From assembly GCA_026705925.1 (NCBI GenBank), contig JAPOZT010000031.1, positions 62,001 through 126,000 of the forward strand: DNA of 64,000 bases. The letters are read 5' to 3'. Positions 8,913 to 17,747 of the stretch are shown here, piece after piece (position 1 is the first letter of the stretch; each line of letters opens with the position of its first letter). A model generated the notes under the pieces. The model did no database searches, had not been told where the DNA came from, and saw only the letters and a program-made list of their open reading frames with translations. The position numbers were made by a program, and so were the translations under genes. The stretch comes from Gemmatimonadota bacterium. GTDB taxonomy: Bacteria > JAAXHH01.

Positions 8913-9859
8913 AGATCCAGGACATCCGCCACGTGGGGTTGCTGTCAGCCGCGACCGCGACCCATGCGAAGTTCTACCTCGAGGCCTGGGGACTCGGCTC
9001 GGCCGGCGAGGACCGGCACGCACGGTATTTCCGCGGAGCGTCGACCGAGCACCACATTCTCAGTCTGCATGCGGCGAAGCGGCGTGGGCTGCACCACCTG
9101 GCCTTCAGCGTTGACGGATGCGGAGAGGTCGATGCGGCGGCCACCGAGCTCGAACGCCGGGGAATCACCATCGTGGCCCCTCCGGGCGTCCTGGACGAAC
9201 CGGGCGGCGGGTACGGGCTGCGATTCCTGGACCCGGAAAACCGCTGCATCGAGCTGTCGGCCGGCGTGGCCCGGCACGCGAACGGAGGAGCCGATGCGAT
9301 CGGAGGAGCCGATGCGAACGGCGGGTCCGGCGAAATCGATGGGCCCCGCAGGTTGTGCCACGTGGGTCTCAACACGGCGCGGTTCGATCAGATCCTGGCA
9401 TTCTACACCGATGTGCTCGGGTTCCGTATCTCGGACTGGATCGAGGATCAGATGGTCTTCCTGCGATGCGGCCGGAGACACCACGCCATCGTGTTCACCC
9501 GCGCGGATCACGCATCGGTCAACCACGTCGCGTACGGGATGTCCGGCTTGGACGCCTTGATGAAAAGGGTCTCCAACCTTCGTGACCGGGGGCAGGAACC
9601 CGACTGGGGGCCGGGACGTCACGGCCCGGGCAACAACATCTTCTGCTACTACAAGGACCCGGCCGGATACGTGAACGAGTGCTCCAGCGACCTGGCGTAC
9701 ATCGAAGACGAAGCATCCCACGAACCCGCGGTGTGGCGGCGGGAGGCGGAGACTCTGGATTACTGGGGTATGGCAGGGCCGCCCGGTCCCGGCGTTCGGA
9801 AGGCGATGGCCGGCGACCCGGATCCCGGCTGGACGGCGCAGGGCCTCTTCGAGGAATGA
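8909..9859 (+). CDS. Two-domain VOC family protein (extradiol dioxygenase-like)
   Basis: 316-residue protein with two vicinal-oxygen-chelate domains, the architecture of catechol 2,3-dioxygenases. The N-terminal domain has IRHVGLLS (His8) and LHHLAFSV; the C-terminal domain has LCHVGLN (about His151), VNHVAYG (about His207) and GYVNECSSD (about Glu257), a 2-His-1-Glu iron site at positions close to those of known extradiol enzymes. A Gly/Ala/Asp-rich linker with an 18-bp repeat joins the domains. The ATG overlaps the previous stop (ATGA) and is preceded by GGAGGGAG at 8892-8899. Likely cytoplasmic ring-cleaving or related oxygenase; substrate unknown. Confidence 0.85.
   Translation: MKIQDIRHVGLLSAATATHAKFYLEAWGLGSAGEDRHARYFRGASTEHHILSLHAAKRRGLHHLAFSVDGCGEVDAAATELERRGITIVAPPGVLDEPGGGYGLRFLDPENRCIELSAGVARHANGGADAIGGADANGGSGEIDGPRRLCHVGLNTARFDQILAFYTDVLGFRISDWIEDQMVFLRCGRRHHAIVFTRADHASVNHVAYGMSGLDALMKRVSNLRDRGQEPDWGPGRHGPGNNIFCYYKDPAGYVNECSSDLAYIEDEASHEPAVWRREAETLDYWGMAGPPGPGVRKAMAGDPDPGWTAQGLFEE
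9287..9325 (+). repeat. Short in-frame repeat in the VOC interdomain linker
   Basis: About two copies of an 18-bp unit close to GGAGGAGCCGATGCGATC encode ANGGADAIGGADANGG between the two VOC domains. Confidence 0.75.
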
Positions 9860-9997
9860 CCGGGAGATTGCCGAGGTGATTCTTATTGTGGTAAAGGACC
9901 CGAAAGTGCATTATAAGAAGGGAAGCGTGCGGCGGGTCGGTGTCCGCAGAGGACGCCCGCCAGTTGAAACTGAACGACTGTTTATGAGGAGACGGTT

Positions 9998-11212
9998 TTG
10001 TTCGAAGCATTGATCGCCGCGGCGGGACTGGAAGACATCCACGAAAAGGTCGCGGCGGGCGAGCGGCTATCGGCCGACGACGGGAGAAGGCTGTACCGGA
10101 ACGGGAACCTGCCCGCTATCGGCTACCTGGCCAACCTGGTGCGCGAGCGCATGCACGGCGACCGGGTTTACTTCGTGCGCAACCAGCACCTGAACTACAC
10201 CAACATCTGCAACAAGAGCTGCCTGTTCTGTTCGTTCTACGCCCTGCCCAAAGACCCCGAGGGATACGTGCTTTCTCCCGAAGACATTAGGGCGAGGATG
10301 GAGACCTACGCCGACATTCACATCTCCGAGATCCACATGGTCGGAGGTGTGAACCCGAAGCTGCCCTACGCCTATTACATGGACATCGTCCGGGTGATCA
10401 AGGAAGTCCGGCCCGGGGTGTCCCTCAAGGCCTACACCATGATCGAACTCGAGCAGATCCGGCGCATCGGAAAGAAGTCCATGGCCGAGACCCTGGTGGA
10501 CCTGAAAGAAGCCGGGGTGGACGCGCTGCCCGGCGGCGGGGCCGAGGTCTTCAGCGAACGGGTCCACGAGGAACTTTTTCAGGCCAAGTCGGATTCGGAC
10601 AAGTGGCTCGAGACCGCGCGCGTCGCCCACGAGGTGGGCCTGCCGTCGAACGCCACCATGCTGTACGGCCACGTGGAACAGACGGAGGAGAAAGTCTACC
10701 ACCTCATGAAACTGCGTGAACTGCAGGACGAGACGAACGGCCTGCTGGCCTTCATCCCCCTGTCGTGGCACCCAGAACGTACGGCGATCGAACACCTGCC
10801 GGGACCTACGGGCCAGATGGACCTCCGGGAGATCGCGGTAGCGCGGCTCATGCTGGACAACGTGCCCCACATCAAGTCGTTCTGGATCATGAACACACCG
10901 GCGGTGACGCAGGTGTCGCTGTGGTACGGCGCGGATGACATGGACGGCAGCGTCCTGGAGTACGAAATCACCCGAAACCCGGTTACCGACCGCATGCAGG
11001 CCCTGACCCACACCCAGATGCTCGATATGATCAGCGAATCGGGGCGGCAGCCCGTCGAACGCGACGCGCTCTACCATATCGTCGAACAGCCCGAAACGAT
11101 CCGCCCGGCCTATATGGAGACCGCCAACGGGGCGACGGCCGCCGGGGCGAAGACCGCCAACGGGGTGACGGCCGCCGGGGCGAAGACCGCCGTGGCGCCG
11201 AACCCGGGGTAA
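9998..11212 (+). CDS. mqnE: Aminofutalosine synthase MqnE
   Basis: 404-residue radical SAM enzyme that joins 3-[(1-carboxyvinyl)oxy]benzoate to S-adenosylmethionine to form 6-amino-6-deoxyfutalosine in futalosine menaquinone synthesis. The cluster motif CNKSCLFC (CX3CX2C) lies near residues 70-78 after LNYTNI; VGGVNPKLPYAYYMD and LPGGGAEVFSERV are characteristic of MqnE. The start is a TTG with AGGAG at 9986-9990, which fits better than later codons. The last 30 residues are an added low-complexity tail from two 33-bp repeats (ANGATAAGAKT). First gene of an mqnE-mqnC-mqnA operon, 5 bases from mqnC. Confidence 0.95.
   Translation: MFEALIAAAGLEDIHEKVAAGERLSADDGRRLYRNGNLPAIGYLANLVRERMHGDRVYFVRNQHLNYTNICNKSCLFCSFYALPKDPEGYVLSPEDIRARMETYADIHISEIHMVGGVNPKLPYAYYMDIVRVIKEVRPGVSLKAYTMIELEQIRRIGKKSMAETLVDLKEAGVDALPGGGAEVFSERVHEELFQAKSDSDKWLETARVAHEVGLPSNATMLYGHVEQTEEKVYHLMKLRELQDETNGLLAFIPLSWHPERTAIEHLPGPTGQMDLREIAVARLMLDNVPHIKSFWIMNTPAVTQVSLWYGADDMDGSVLEYEITRNPVTDRMQALTHTQMLDMISESGRQPVERDALYHIVEQPETIRPAYMETANGATAAGAKTANGVTAAGAKTAVAPNPG
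11120..11185 (+). repeat. 33-bp direct repeat, two copies, at the 3' end of mqnE
   Basis: Units 11120-11152 and 11153-11185 are nearly identical, differing by one C/T, and add an 11-residue Ala/Gly/Thr repeat to the MqnE C-terminus beyond the conserved fold. Confidence 0.9.
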
Positions 11213-11217
11213 TTCCC

Positions 11218-12342
11218 ATGATCACCGATATCGCGGAAAAAGTACTGGCCGGAACGCGGCTGACCGCCGAGGAAGGGAGGCGTCTGTTCCAGCACCCGAA
11301 CGTCACCGAACTGGGCATGCTGGCCGACCACGTGCGCCGAACCAGACATCCCGAACCGGTGGTGACCTATAACATCGGGCGAAACATCAATTACACCAAC
11401 GTGTGCTGGGTGCGGTGCAAATTCTGCGCCTTCTACCGCCCCCCGGGCGACCTGGAAGGATATACGCTGCCGGACGAGGAAATCTTCGCCAAGGTCGAGG
11501 AACTGATCAGCGTCGGCGGAAACACGCCGGAATCCTGCGAGATACTCATGCAGGGCGGTTTGAACCCGAAGCTGAAGATCGACTACTACGAACGGCTTTT
11601 CTCGGAAATCTCACGGCGTTATCCCGCGGCCTATCTCCATTCGTTGTCCGTGGCGGAAATCGTCTATCTCGCCCATATCTCGCGAATCACGGTCGAGGAA
11701 GCACTGATCCGGCTGCGCGCGGCCGGACTGAAATCCCTTCCGGGCGCCGGCGCCGAGATCCTGGATACCGAGGTGCGCGACGCCATCGCCTATCGCAAGG
11801 AAACGGTGCAGGAATGGCTGGACGTACACAGCCTGGCCCACCGCCTCGGCATGAAGTCGACGGCCACCATGATGTTCGGTTCGGTGGAAACCGTCGAACA
11901 CCGGTTGAAACACCTTCTGCGGGTCCGCGAAGTGCAGGACGAGTCCCAGGCTCGTCACGACGGTTACTTCACGGCCTTCATCGCATGGAGCTTCCAGCCG
12001 GAGGGCACGGAACTGCCGGATACGCGAAAGGCGACCGGGTACGACTACCTGCGCACCGTGGCGATCGCCCGGCTCATGCTGGATAATATCGAGAACGTCC
12101 AGGCGTCATACGTGACCCAGGGGCCCAAGATCGCGCAGATCGCCCTGGGTTACGGCGTGAACGATTTCGGCAGCACGATGATGGAAGAGAACGTCATCAG
12201 TGCCGGAGGAACGAGTTTCGTGATGCCTACGCATGAGATCGAACGCCTCATCAGCGACGCGGGATTCACACCGCGCCGACGGAACACGCGTTACGAGTAC
12301 GTGGGAAACGGCGCGACGGAAAAGCACGAAGCCACCGCGTAA
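11218..12342 (+). CDS. mqnC: Cyclic dehypoxanthinyl futalosine synthase MqnC
   Basis: 374-residue radical SAM enzyme that cyclises dehypoxanthine futalosine, the ring-closing step of the futalosine pathway. Seen: NIGRNINYTNVCWVRCKFCAF with the CX3CX2C cluster at about residues 62-69, ILMQGGLNPKLKIDYYE, LPGAGAEILD and the C-terminal GTSFVMPTHEIERLI typical of MqnC. ATG start 5 bases after mqnE; mqnA follows after 14 bases. It is homologous to MqnE but distinguished by the CWVRC spacing and the C-terminal block. Confidence 0.95.
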   Translation: MITDIAEKVLAGTRLTAEEGRRLFQHPNVTELGMLADHVRRTRHPEPVVTYNIGRNINYTNVCWVRCKFCAFYRPPGDLEGYTLPDEEIFAKVEELISVGGNTPESCEILMQGGLNPKLKIDYYERLFSEISRRYPAAYLHSLSVAEIVYLAHISRITVEEALIRLRAAGLKSLPGAGAEILDTEVRDAIAYRKETVQEWLDVHSLAHRLGMKSTATMMFGSVETVEHRLKHLLRVREVQDESQARHDGYFTAFIAWSFQPEGTELPDTRKATGYDYLRTVAIARLMLDNIENVQASYVTQGPKIAQIALGYGVNDFGSTMMEENVISAGGTSFVMPTHEIERLISDAGFTPRRRNTRYEYVGNGATEKHEATA

Positions 12343-12356
12343 TTGCGTAGGAAGCG

Positions 12357-13193
12357 GTGACGGATTCAACCGGCAACGACTTCCGAATGGTCAACAGAAC
12401 CCGTATCTACGCCGTCAGTTACCTGAATTCCCGGGCCTTGACCTACGGCCTCGAACACGGCGGCCTGGATCACGGGTTCGAAATCCTCTACGATATCCCC
12501 TCCGAGTGCGCCCGGCAGGTAAGGACGGGCGGGGCTCCGGCGGGCGTCATCCCGTCGATCGAGTATGCGCGCGCCGGGGCGGCCTACGCCATCGTGCCGG
12601 AGATCGCCATTGCGTCTGATGGTCCGGTCGCCAGCATCCTCCTTTTCCACAGGATGCCCGTACACCGGATCCGCAAGGTGGCGATGGACGCGAGTTCCCG
12701 GACCTCGGTCGCCCTGGCGCGGATCGTCCTGCATGAGCGTTACGGAATTGAAATCGATTCCTTCGACCATCCGCCGGACGTCTCCGCGATGCTGGAACGG
12801 GCGGATGCGGCTCTGGTCATCGGCGACCCGGCTTTGGAATACACGGACCGGCCGGAACCGCGGGTCGATCTGGGGGAAGCCTGGCAGGAACTGACCGGTC
12901 TGCCTTTCGTATATGCCTTCTGGGCGGGAAAGGACGGCGGTCTCACCCCCGCTGAGGTCGAACGCCTGATCGCGTCGAAGGAACAGGGCGTGTCCGCCCT
13001 GGACGAGATCGCCGAACTACACGCCGGGAACCGTTCCCGGCCCACGTCTTTTTATGCGTCGTACCTGAAGGACAACCTGGCCTACGACCTGGGTGACCGC
13101 GAGCGAAACGGGCTCATGGAGTTCTACGGCCTGGCCCATGCCCGCGGCCTGATCCCTGAAGTGCCGGAACTGCGGTTCTATCCGCGTCAATGA
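12357..13193 (+). CDS. mqnA: Chorismate dehydratase MqnA
   Basis: 278-residue periplasmic-binding-protein-fold enzyme that dehydrates chorismate to 3-[(1-carboxyvinyl)oxy]benzoate, the first futalosine step. Seen: IYAVSYLNSRALTYGL, GVIPSIEYAR, DASSRTSVALARI and ALVIGDPALEY, all family features. The GTG at 12357 has AGGAAG only two bases upstream, which is short; ATG 12387 (MVNRTRIYAV) is an alternative. Its stop region overlaps the possible start of the DUF362 gene. With mqnE and mqnC it gives three of the core menaquinone steps; MqnB and MqnD are not in the window. Confidence 0.93.
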   Translation: MTDSTGNDFRMVNRTRIYAVSYLNSRALTYGLEHGGLDHGFEILYDIPSECARQVRTGGAPAGVIPSIEYARAGAAYAIVPEIAIASDGPVASILLFHRMPVHRIRKVAMDASSRTSVALARIVLHERYGIEIDSFDHPPDVSAMLERADAALVIGDPALEYTDRPEPRVDLGEAWQELTGLPFVYAFWAGKDGGLTPAEVERLIASKEQGVSALDEIAELHAGNRSRPTSFYASYLKDNLAYDLGDRERNGLMEFYGLAHARGLIPEVPELRFYPRQ

Positions 13194-13204
13194 AGGAGAT
13201 GACC

Positions 13205-14164
13205 ATGGCATCGACAACGACGGTCGGAATCGGAACGGGAAGCAACCGCCGGGAAAACGTGCGGACGGCCGTAGAACGCTCCTCTCCGCAACTGGCCTCC
13301 CTCATGCGCGAGGAGGTCATGCTCAAGCCCAATTTCCTTTCCGGCACGAACCCGGTGGTTTGCACTCATCCGGACGCGGTCCGCGGCGTGCTGGACGTGA
13401 TCATGACGCTGCCCGACAGGCCCCGGCGGGTCCTGATCGCCGAGGGCGGGAACGAGTCCGTACCCGGGGAGTGCTTCCACCACATGGGGTACGCCGACAT
13501 CCCGGACGAATACGACCTCCCCATCGAGCTGGTGGACCTGAACCAGGAGACAAGGTGGCGCAACACCCGGGTATACATGGTCGATGGCACCTGGACCACG
13601 GTCCGAATGCCCCGAACCGTGCTGGACTGTCCCTGCGTCATCTCGGTCGCCGTGGCCAAGACCCACGACGGCGCCATGGTTACCCTGGCACTGAAGAACC
13701 TCATTATGGGCACGATCCTGAAGAAGGACCGCATCAAGGTACACGGCTACACGACTCACCACGATCGGCACCACCCCCAGGAGGCTCGAGCCCTCAGCAG
13801 GAACCTGATCCGCCTTGCCCGCCACCTCTACCCCCACTACAGCGTGGTGGATGGTACGGTGGGCATCCAGGGCAACGGTCCCGGTGGTACCGACACGGTA
13901 CCGCTCGGGTTGGCGGCGGCCGGCGAGGACACCATCGCCGTGGACGCCGTCATTTCAAAGGCCATGGGATTCGAGCCCCTTGAAGTGGGCACGGTCTTCT
14001 ACGGGGATGCCATCGGGCTGGGTGTGGGCGACCTGTCACGCATCCGCGTCGCCGGCGGCCGGCTGGATGAGCTCGCCCTGTCCTTCAAGGGCCACGAATC
14101 CATCGAGCTGCAGCGCCAGTGGGCCATCGAAGGGGCGTGGGAGACGGCGGCGGTCGGCGGCTGA
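13205..14164 (+). CDS. DUF362 domain-containing protein
   Basis: About 319-residue protein with the DUF362 fold: MLKPNFLSG near residue 38, AEGG, AKTHDGAMVTLALKNLIMG and DGTVGIQGNGPGG, the Lys/Asn-rich signature of the family. It lacks the 4Fe-4S ferredoxin cysteines that many DUF362 proteins carry. ATG 13205 is chosen because AAGGAG at 13193-13198 sits 6 bases upstream; ATG 13190, overlapping the mqnA stop, would add five residues. It is probably cotranscribed with mqnA, so a role tied to quinone or redox metabolism is possible but unproven. Its stop codon lies inside a 19-bp tandem repeat. Confidence 0.85.
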   Translation: MASTTTVGIGTGSNRRENVRTAVERSSPQLASLMREEVMLKPNFLSGTNPVVCTHPDAVRGVLDVIMTLPDRPRRVLIAEGGNESVPGECFHHMGYADIPDEYDLPIELVDLNQETRWRNTRVYMVDGTWTTVRMPRTVLDCPCVISVAVAKTHDGAMVTLALKNLIMGTILKKDRIKVHGYTTHHDRHHPQEARALSRNLIRLARHLYPHYSVVDGTVGIQGNGPGGTDTVPLGLAAAGEDTIAVDAVISKAMGFEPLEVGTVFYGDAIGLGVGDLSRIRVAGGRLDELALSFKGHESIELQRQWAIEGAWETAAVGG

Positions 14165-14196
14165 AGCGGCGGTCGGCGGCTGAAGCGGCGGTCGGC
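14147..14196 (+). repeat. 19-bp tandem repeat carrying the DUF362 stop codon
   Basis: Units at 14147-14165, 14166-14184 and a partial 14185-14196 read GCGGCGGTCGGCGGCTGAA. The TGA at 14162-14164 in unit 1 ends the gene; unit 2 carries the same TGA in another frame because 19 is not a multiple of 3. Confidence 0.9.
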
Positions 14197-14246
14197 ATGA
14201 TGCTGCGGCGTGGCGGACCGGGCATTCCTGATGCGGCTGACCGCGG

Positions 14247-15374
14247 TCAGTGCCCCGGAAGCGCGGCCACGACGCGAAGTACTTCATCTTCCGTGTTGTA
14301 GAAATGCGGGGATATGCGAATGCCGCCTCCGCGGCGTGCGCCGATGATCTGGTGGCTCCGCAGCGTGCGATGCAGGGCTTCGGTCTCGTGTACCGGACTG
14401 TCGAACGTCACGATGCCCGACCATTCGGATGCACCCCGTGGACTCAGGACGCGGTAGCCTGCGTCGCGCAGCCCGTCGACCAGCCGGTCGGTCAGCAGTC
14501 GCAGTCTCCCCTGCACCGCGTCGATACCCACCTCCAGCAGCAAATCCAAGGAAGCGCCCAGTGCGTGTATGCCCAGCGTATTGTGGGAACCGCACTCGAA
14601 GCGCCGCGCCGTCGGTGCCGGCGTGGGATCGTAGGCATCGTAGTTGCCGGCGTCGGCCACCGAGTTCCAGCCCACTTCGTAGAGCCTCAGCCGATCCGTC
14701 AGGTGCGGCGCGCAGTAGAAGACGCCGATCCCTTCCGGACTCAGCAGCCATTTGTGGCCGTCGGCCGTGAGGAGGTCGATGGCCATCTCCTCCACGTCCA
14801 CCGGCGTCTGCCCGAGGGACTGAATGGCGTCGACGACGAAACAGACGTCCTTCTCACGGCACAGCGCACCGATTGCCGCAAGGTCGTTGCGGAATCCGTT
14901 CCCGAACTCGACGTGGCTGATCGAAACGGCGCGCGTCCGTGTATCGATCCTGTCCGCGATCGAATCCACCGTGAGCCGGCCGTCCACGGACTCGACCATC
15001 CGTGTTTCCACGCCGTATTGGGCAAGATTGAACCAGGGATATACGTTCGAGGGGAATTCCAGGTCGTTCAGGACCACGTTGTCGCCTGAACGCCAGTCGA
15101 TGCCGTTGGCGGCGAAACACAGGCCTTCGGTCGTATTCTTGACGAAGGCGATCTGCTCGGGTGTGGCGTTGATCAGCCGGGCAGCCCGGGACCGGGCGGT
15201 CTCGATGGCGGCTTCCCAGTCTCGATAGTTAGAGGCGGCGTGCTCGTTGAAGTCCTCCACGTAGGCGCGCACGGCTTCCCTGGCGCGCGTGGGCAACGTG
15301 CCGACCGCCGCGTGGTTCAGATAGGTGCAGCGCTGGACGACAGGGAATTCCTGGCGGATGCGGTCCAGGTTCAA
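14247..15374 (-). CDS. Class V aminotransferase-fold PLP enzyme
   Basis: 375-residue cysteine-desulfurase-like PLP enzyme. Seen: TYLNHAAVGTLP at the N-terminus, FVKNTTEGLCFAAN, SHVEFGNGFRNDL, FVVDAIQSLGQTPVD (cofactor Asp) and TADGHKWLLSPEGIG with the Schiff-base Lys near residue 206. It lacks the active-site Cys loop expected of IscS/NifS-type desulfurases, so it is more likely an isopenicillin-N-epimerase-like or kynureninase-like enzyme. It converges on the DUF362 gene and ends 82 bases from it. Substrate unknown. Confidence 0.83.
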   Translation of the reverse strand: MNLDRIRQEFPVVQRCTYLNHAAVGTLPTRAREAVRAYVEDFNEHAASNYRDWEAAIETARSRAARLINATPEQIAFVKNTTEGLCFAANGIDWRSGDNVVLNDLEFPSNVYPWFNLAQYGVETRMVESVDGRLTVDSIADRIDTRTRAVSISHVEFGNGFRNDLAAIGALCREKDVCFVVDAIQSLGQTPVDVEEMAIDLLTADGHKWLLSPEGIGVFYCAPHLTDRLRLYEVGWNSVADAGNYDAYDPTPAPTARRFECGSHNTLGIHALGASLDLLLEVGIDAVQGRLRLLTDRLVDGLRDAGYRVLSPRGASEWSGIVTFDSPVHETEALHRTLRSHQIIGARRGGGIRISPHFYNTEDEVLRVVAALPGH

Positions 15375-15474
15375 TTCAGGCCGGTCCGGTTCGACGGGAC
15401 AGTGTGCGGCAAGGCAGGGACGGGTGCCGGACCGTGTGGTACGGCAGCCTGATCGACGACAGTCCGATCAACAG

Positions 15475-15807
15475 TTAGAAACTTGCCGCGGCGTCCTCTG
15501 CCGAGTCGAAGATGTTGAAAACGGAATCCAGCCGGGTAACGACGACCAGCACGTTGTGCGTACGTTCGCTCAGGTTGGCCAGCTTCAGGTCGCCTCCGGC
15601 TTCACGGAGGGTCTTGGCACTGCCCACGAGCGCGCCGACGCCCGAACTGCTGATGAGGTTCAACCTGCCCAGATCGACGACGGCCGCGGTCGTGCCCTCG
15701 GCCTTCAATGCCCTCACGCGGTCATGGAATGCGGACACTTCGGGATCGCCCAGGAAGCTGCCTACGAGTTCGATAACCGGTACTCCGTTAATCCTGCTTT
15801 CGTTCAT
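15475..15807 (-). CDS. STAS-domain anti-anti-sigma factor-like protein
   Basis: 110-residue single STAS domain, the fold of SpoIIAA/RsbV antagonists of anti-sigma kinases. Seen: VIELVGSFLGDPEVSAFHDRVRAL, VVDLGRLNLISSSGVGALV with the loop Ser that partner kinases phosphorylate, and LANLSERTHNVLVVVTRLDSVFNIF. The ATG at 15807 has GGAGG seven bases upstream; an upstream in-frame start would add only MYRRRRA. No RsbW-like kinase gene is adjacent; the ATPase-like tail of the NCS2 permease is the only related-looking domain in the window. It lies between the class V enzyme and the IorA-like gene. Confidence 0.88.
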   Translation of the reverse strand: MNESRINGVPVIELVGSFLGDPEVSAFHDRVRALKAEGTTAAVVDLGRLNLISSSGVGALVGSAKTLREAGGDLKLANLSERTHNVLVVVTRLDSVFNIFDSAEDAAASF

Positions 15808-16008
15808 TGCACGCCTCCGTCTATACACTGCTAAAACAAAGACCAGCCAATGGATGGTGTAACATTAAACATCAGGTAGCCGGCCACCGCAAGGATAATT
15901 TGCGCGGGTCGCGGCGGACTCGAAAGCGGCTTGGACGGCGCTAAAAAGCGGCACGTTCGACCGGTCATACAGCCGGACTTTCGGCCGGTTTCGCCATTGG
16001 CCGAACGG

Positions 16009-17703
16009 TCAGGGATTCGACGCGAAAACGGCGGTCTCGGCGCCCTTGGCACTATATCCCGGGCAGTGCCCGCCCTCGATGTAGGGACAGGGACTCCGGG
16101 CGATGATCACGCGGACGCCCGACTGCCGCAGGCCCCGCCCGATCACGTCGCGCGCCCGGTCCTCGTCCCATGGATCGATGGTCTCGTTCAGCGAGACCGG
16201 GCAGGCTTCCACGATGCCGTCGATGCTGAGCGGCATCGTCTCGCGTCCCGGTTCGGATCCGCCCAGGTTGGGCGTGCCCTGGAACCCGGACAGGGCCGTC
16301 GTGGCGTTGTCCAGGATGAGGATGATCAGATCGGACCCCTGGTGGGCCACGTTGAAGAGCGCGTTGGCGCTCAGGTGAAAGAAGTCGGAATCCCCTACGA
16401 CGGCGATCACGGGGTCGGTCACACCGGCCAGGACCAGACCCGATGCGATGCCGATGCTCGAACCCATGGAGTATTTCACGTCGAGCATCTCGAAGGGCGG
16501 CGTGCTGATCTTGATCGCGCAGCCGGGGTCCACCACGTACACCGGCGACAGGCCGAAGCGGCCGCTCAAATCGCGCAGGATTTCAAACACGGGCGTGTAA
16601 GGACAGTTCTCCGGCAGGCCCGCCTCACTGGGCAGTTCTTTGTGTTCCGCTTGTGGCGGGAAGTCGCGGGCCGGCTTGAATCCGGGGACGAATCCGGCCA
16701 GGGCCTCCGCGATCTGCCCGCGGAACAACTCCCCTTCCCGCGACACGGCCCCGTCGTGCTTGCCACTGATCGGTGTCGAGATCTTCGCGTCAAAGGAGAC
16801 CGATTTGATCAGCGTTTCGAGAAAGGGTTCGTTCTCCTCCAGGATCAGGACCTTCTCGGTGGCGCGAAGAAAGCGGGTGATCTGAGCGGTGGGCAGCGGC
16901 CACAGGGTGGACAGCTTGAGGATAGACAGGCCGGAGGTATCCACCCCTCGAAGCACGTCCATCAACTTGGTGTGGATCACGCCCGCGGCGATAACGCCGG
17001 TCTTACCGGTTCCGGAGACCTGGTTGAAGCCCGCGGACTCGAAATGCAGGGCGACCGCCTCAAGACGTTCGTGCAGCCGCCGGTGCAGCTGGACGGCGTT
17101 TCCGGGCACCGATACCCACCGCATGGGATGTCGTTTGAAAGCATGGGGCCGTACGGGGGCCGCACGGGGTATTTCCGGGGGATCCACTTCTTCTTCCAGC
17201 GCGCCGTACGTCTTCGTGATGCGCACGATGACGGGCATCTGCGTCTCGCGGGACAGGCGGAAGGCCTCCCGCGTCATCGTGATCCCTTCGGAGGGCGTCG
17301 CCGGTTCCAGCATAGGCAGCTCGCTTCCCCAGGCGATCGGACGGGTGTCCTGGTCGTTCTGGGTGGCCCAGGCGCCCGGATCGTCCCCGAGCAGGATGAC
17401 GAGCCCGGCGCCCGCGTCCGTCAGGTTGGCCACCATGACGGTATCCAGGGCGACGTTGAACCCGACGCCCTTGCAGCCCATCAGGGCCGGGACACCGCCG
17501 ATGGATGCGCCCACCGCCGTTTCGAAGGCGACCTTCTCGTTGGTGGACCATTCCACGTACAGCCCGTGGCTTTCCGAGAAACCGCGCAGAAACTCGATGG
17601 TACTGCTGCTCGGTGAACCAGGATAGCTCGTCGCCACCGCGACGCCCGACTGCAGCGCGCCGTACGCGATCGCCTGGTCACCGGTGATACGCATCCCGGC
17701 CAT
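16009..17703 (-). CDS. IorA-like 2-oxoacid:acceptor oxidoreductase subunit lacking the ferredoxin domain
   Basis: 564-residue protein similar to indolepyruvate ferredoxin oxidoreductase alpha. The N-terminal domain (about 1-180) has the GDQAIAYGAL, SYPGSPSSSTIEFL and NEKVAFETAVGAS blocks; the C-terminal TPP domain has VVGDSDFFHLSANAL with a downstream Asn (LDNATTALSGFQGTP). IorA normally ends with two 4Fe-4S clusters; here the protein stops after a short CPYIEGGHCPGY stretch with no cluster motif. No iorB neighbour is present. ATG 17703 follows GGGAG and a clear promoter about 38 bases before it; the longer upstream frame is probably untranslated. Confidence 0.82.
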   Translation of the reverse strand: MAGMRITGDQAIAYGALQSGVAVATSYPGSPSSSTIEFLRGFSESHGLYVEWSTNEKVAFETAVGASIGGVPALMGCKGVGFNVALDTVMVANLTDAGAGLVILLGDDPGAWATQNDQDTRPIAWGSELPMLEPATPSEGITMTREAFRLSRETQMPVIVRITKTYGALEEEVDPPEIPRAAPVRPHAFKRHPMRWVSVPGNAVQLHRRLHERLEAVALHFESAGFNQVSGTGKTGVIAAGVIHTKLMDVLRGVDTSGLSILKLSTLWPLPTAQITRFLRATEKVLILEENEPFLETLIKSVSFDAKISTPISGKHDGAVSREGELFRGQIAEALAGFVPGFKPARDFPPQAEHKELPSEAGLPENCPYTPVFEILRDLSGRFGLSPVYVVDPGCAIKISTPPFEMLDVKYSMGSSIGIASGLVLAGVTDPVIAVVGDSDFFHLSANALFNVAHQGSDLIILILDNATTALSGFQGTPNLGGSEPGRETMPLSIDGIVEACPVSLNETIDPWDEDRARDVIGRGLRQSGVRVIIARSPCPYIEGGHCPGYSAKGAETAVFASNP

Positions 17704-17747
17704 GTAACGCTCCCGCAAGGGCAAAACCATGCTTGAATGAACGTGTG

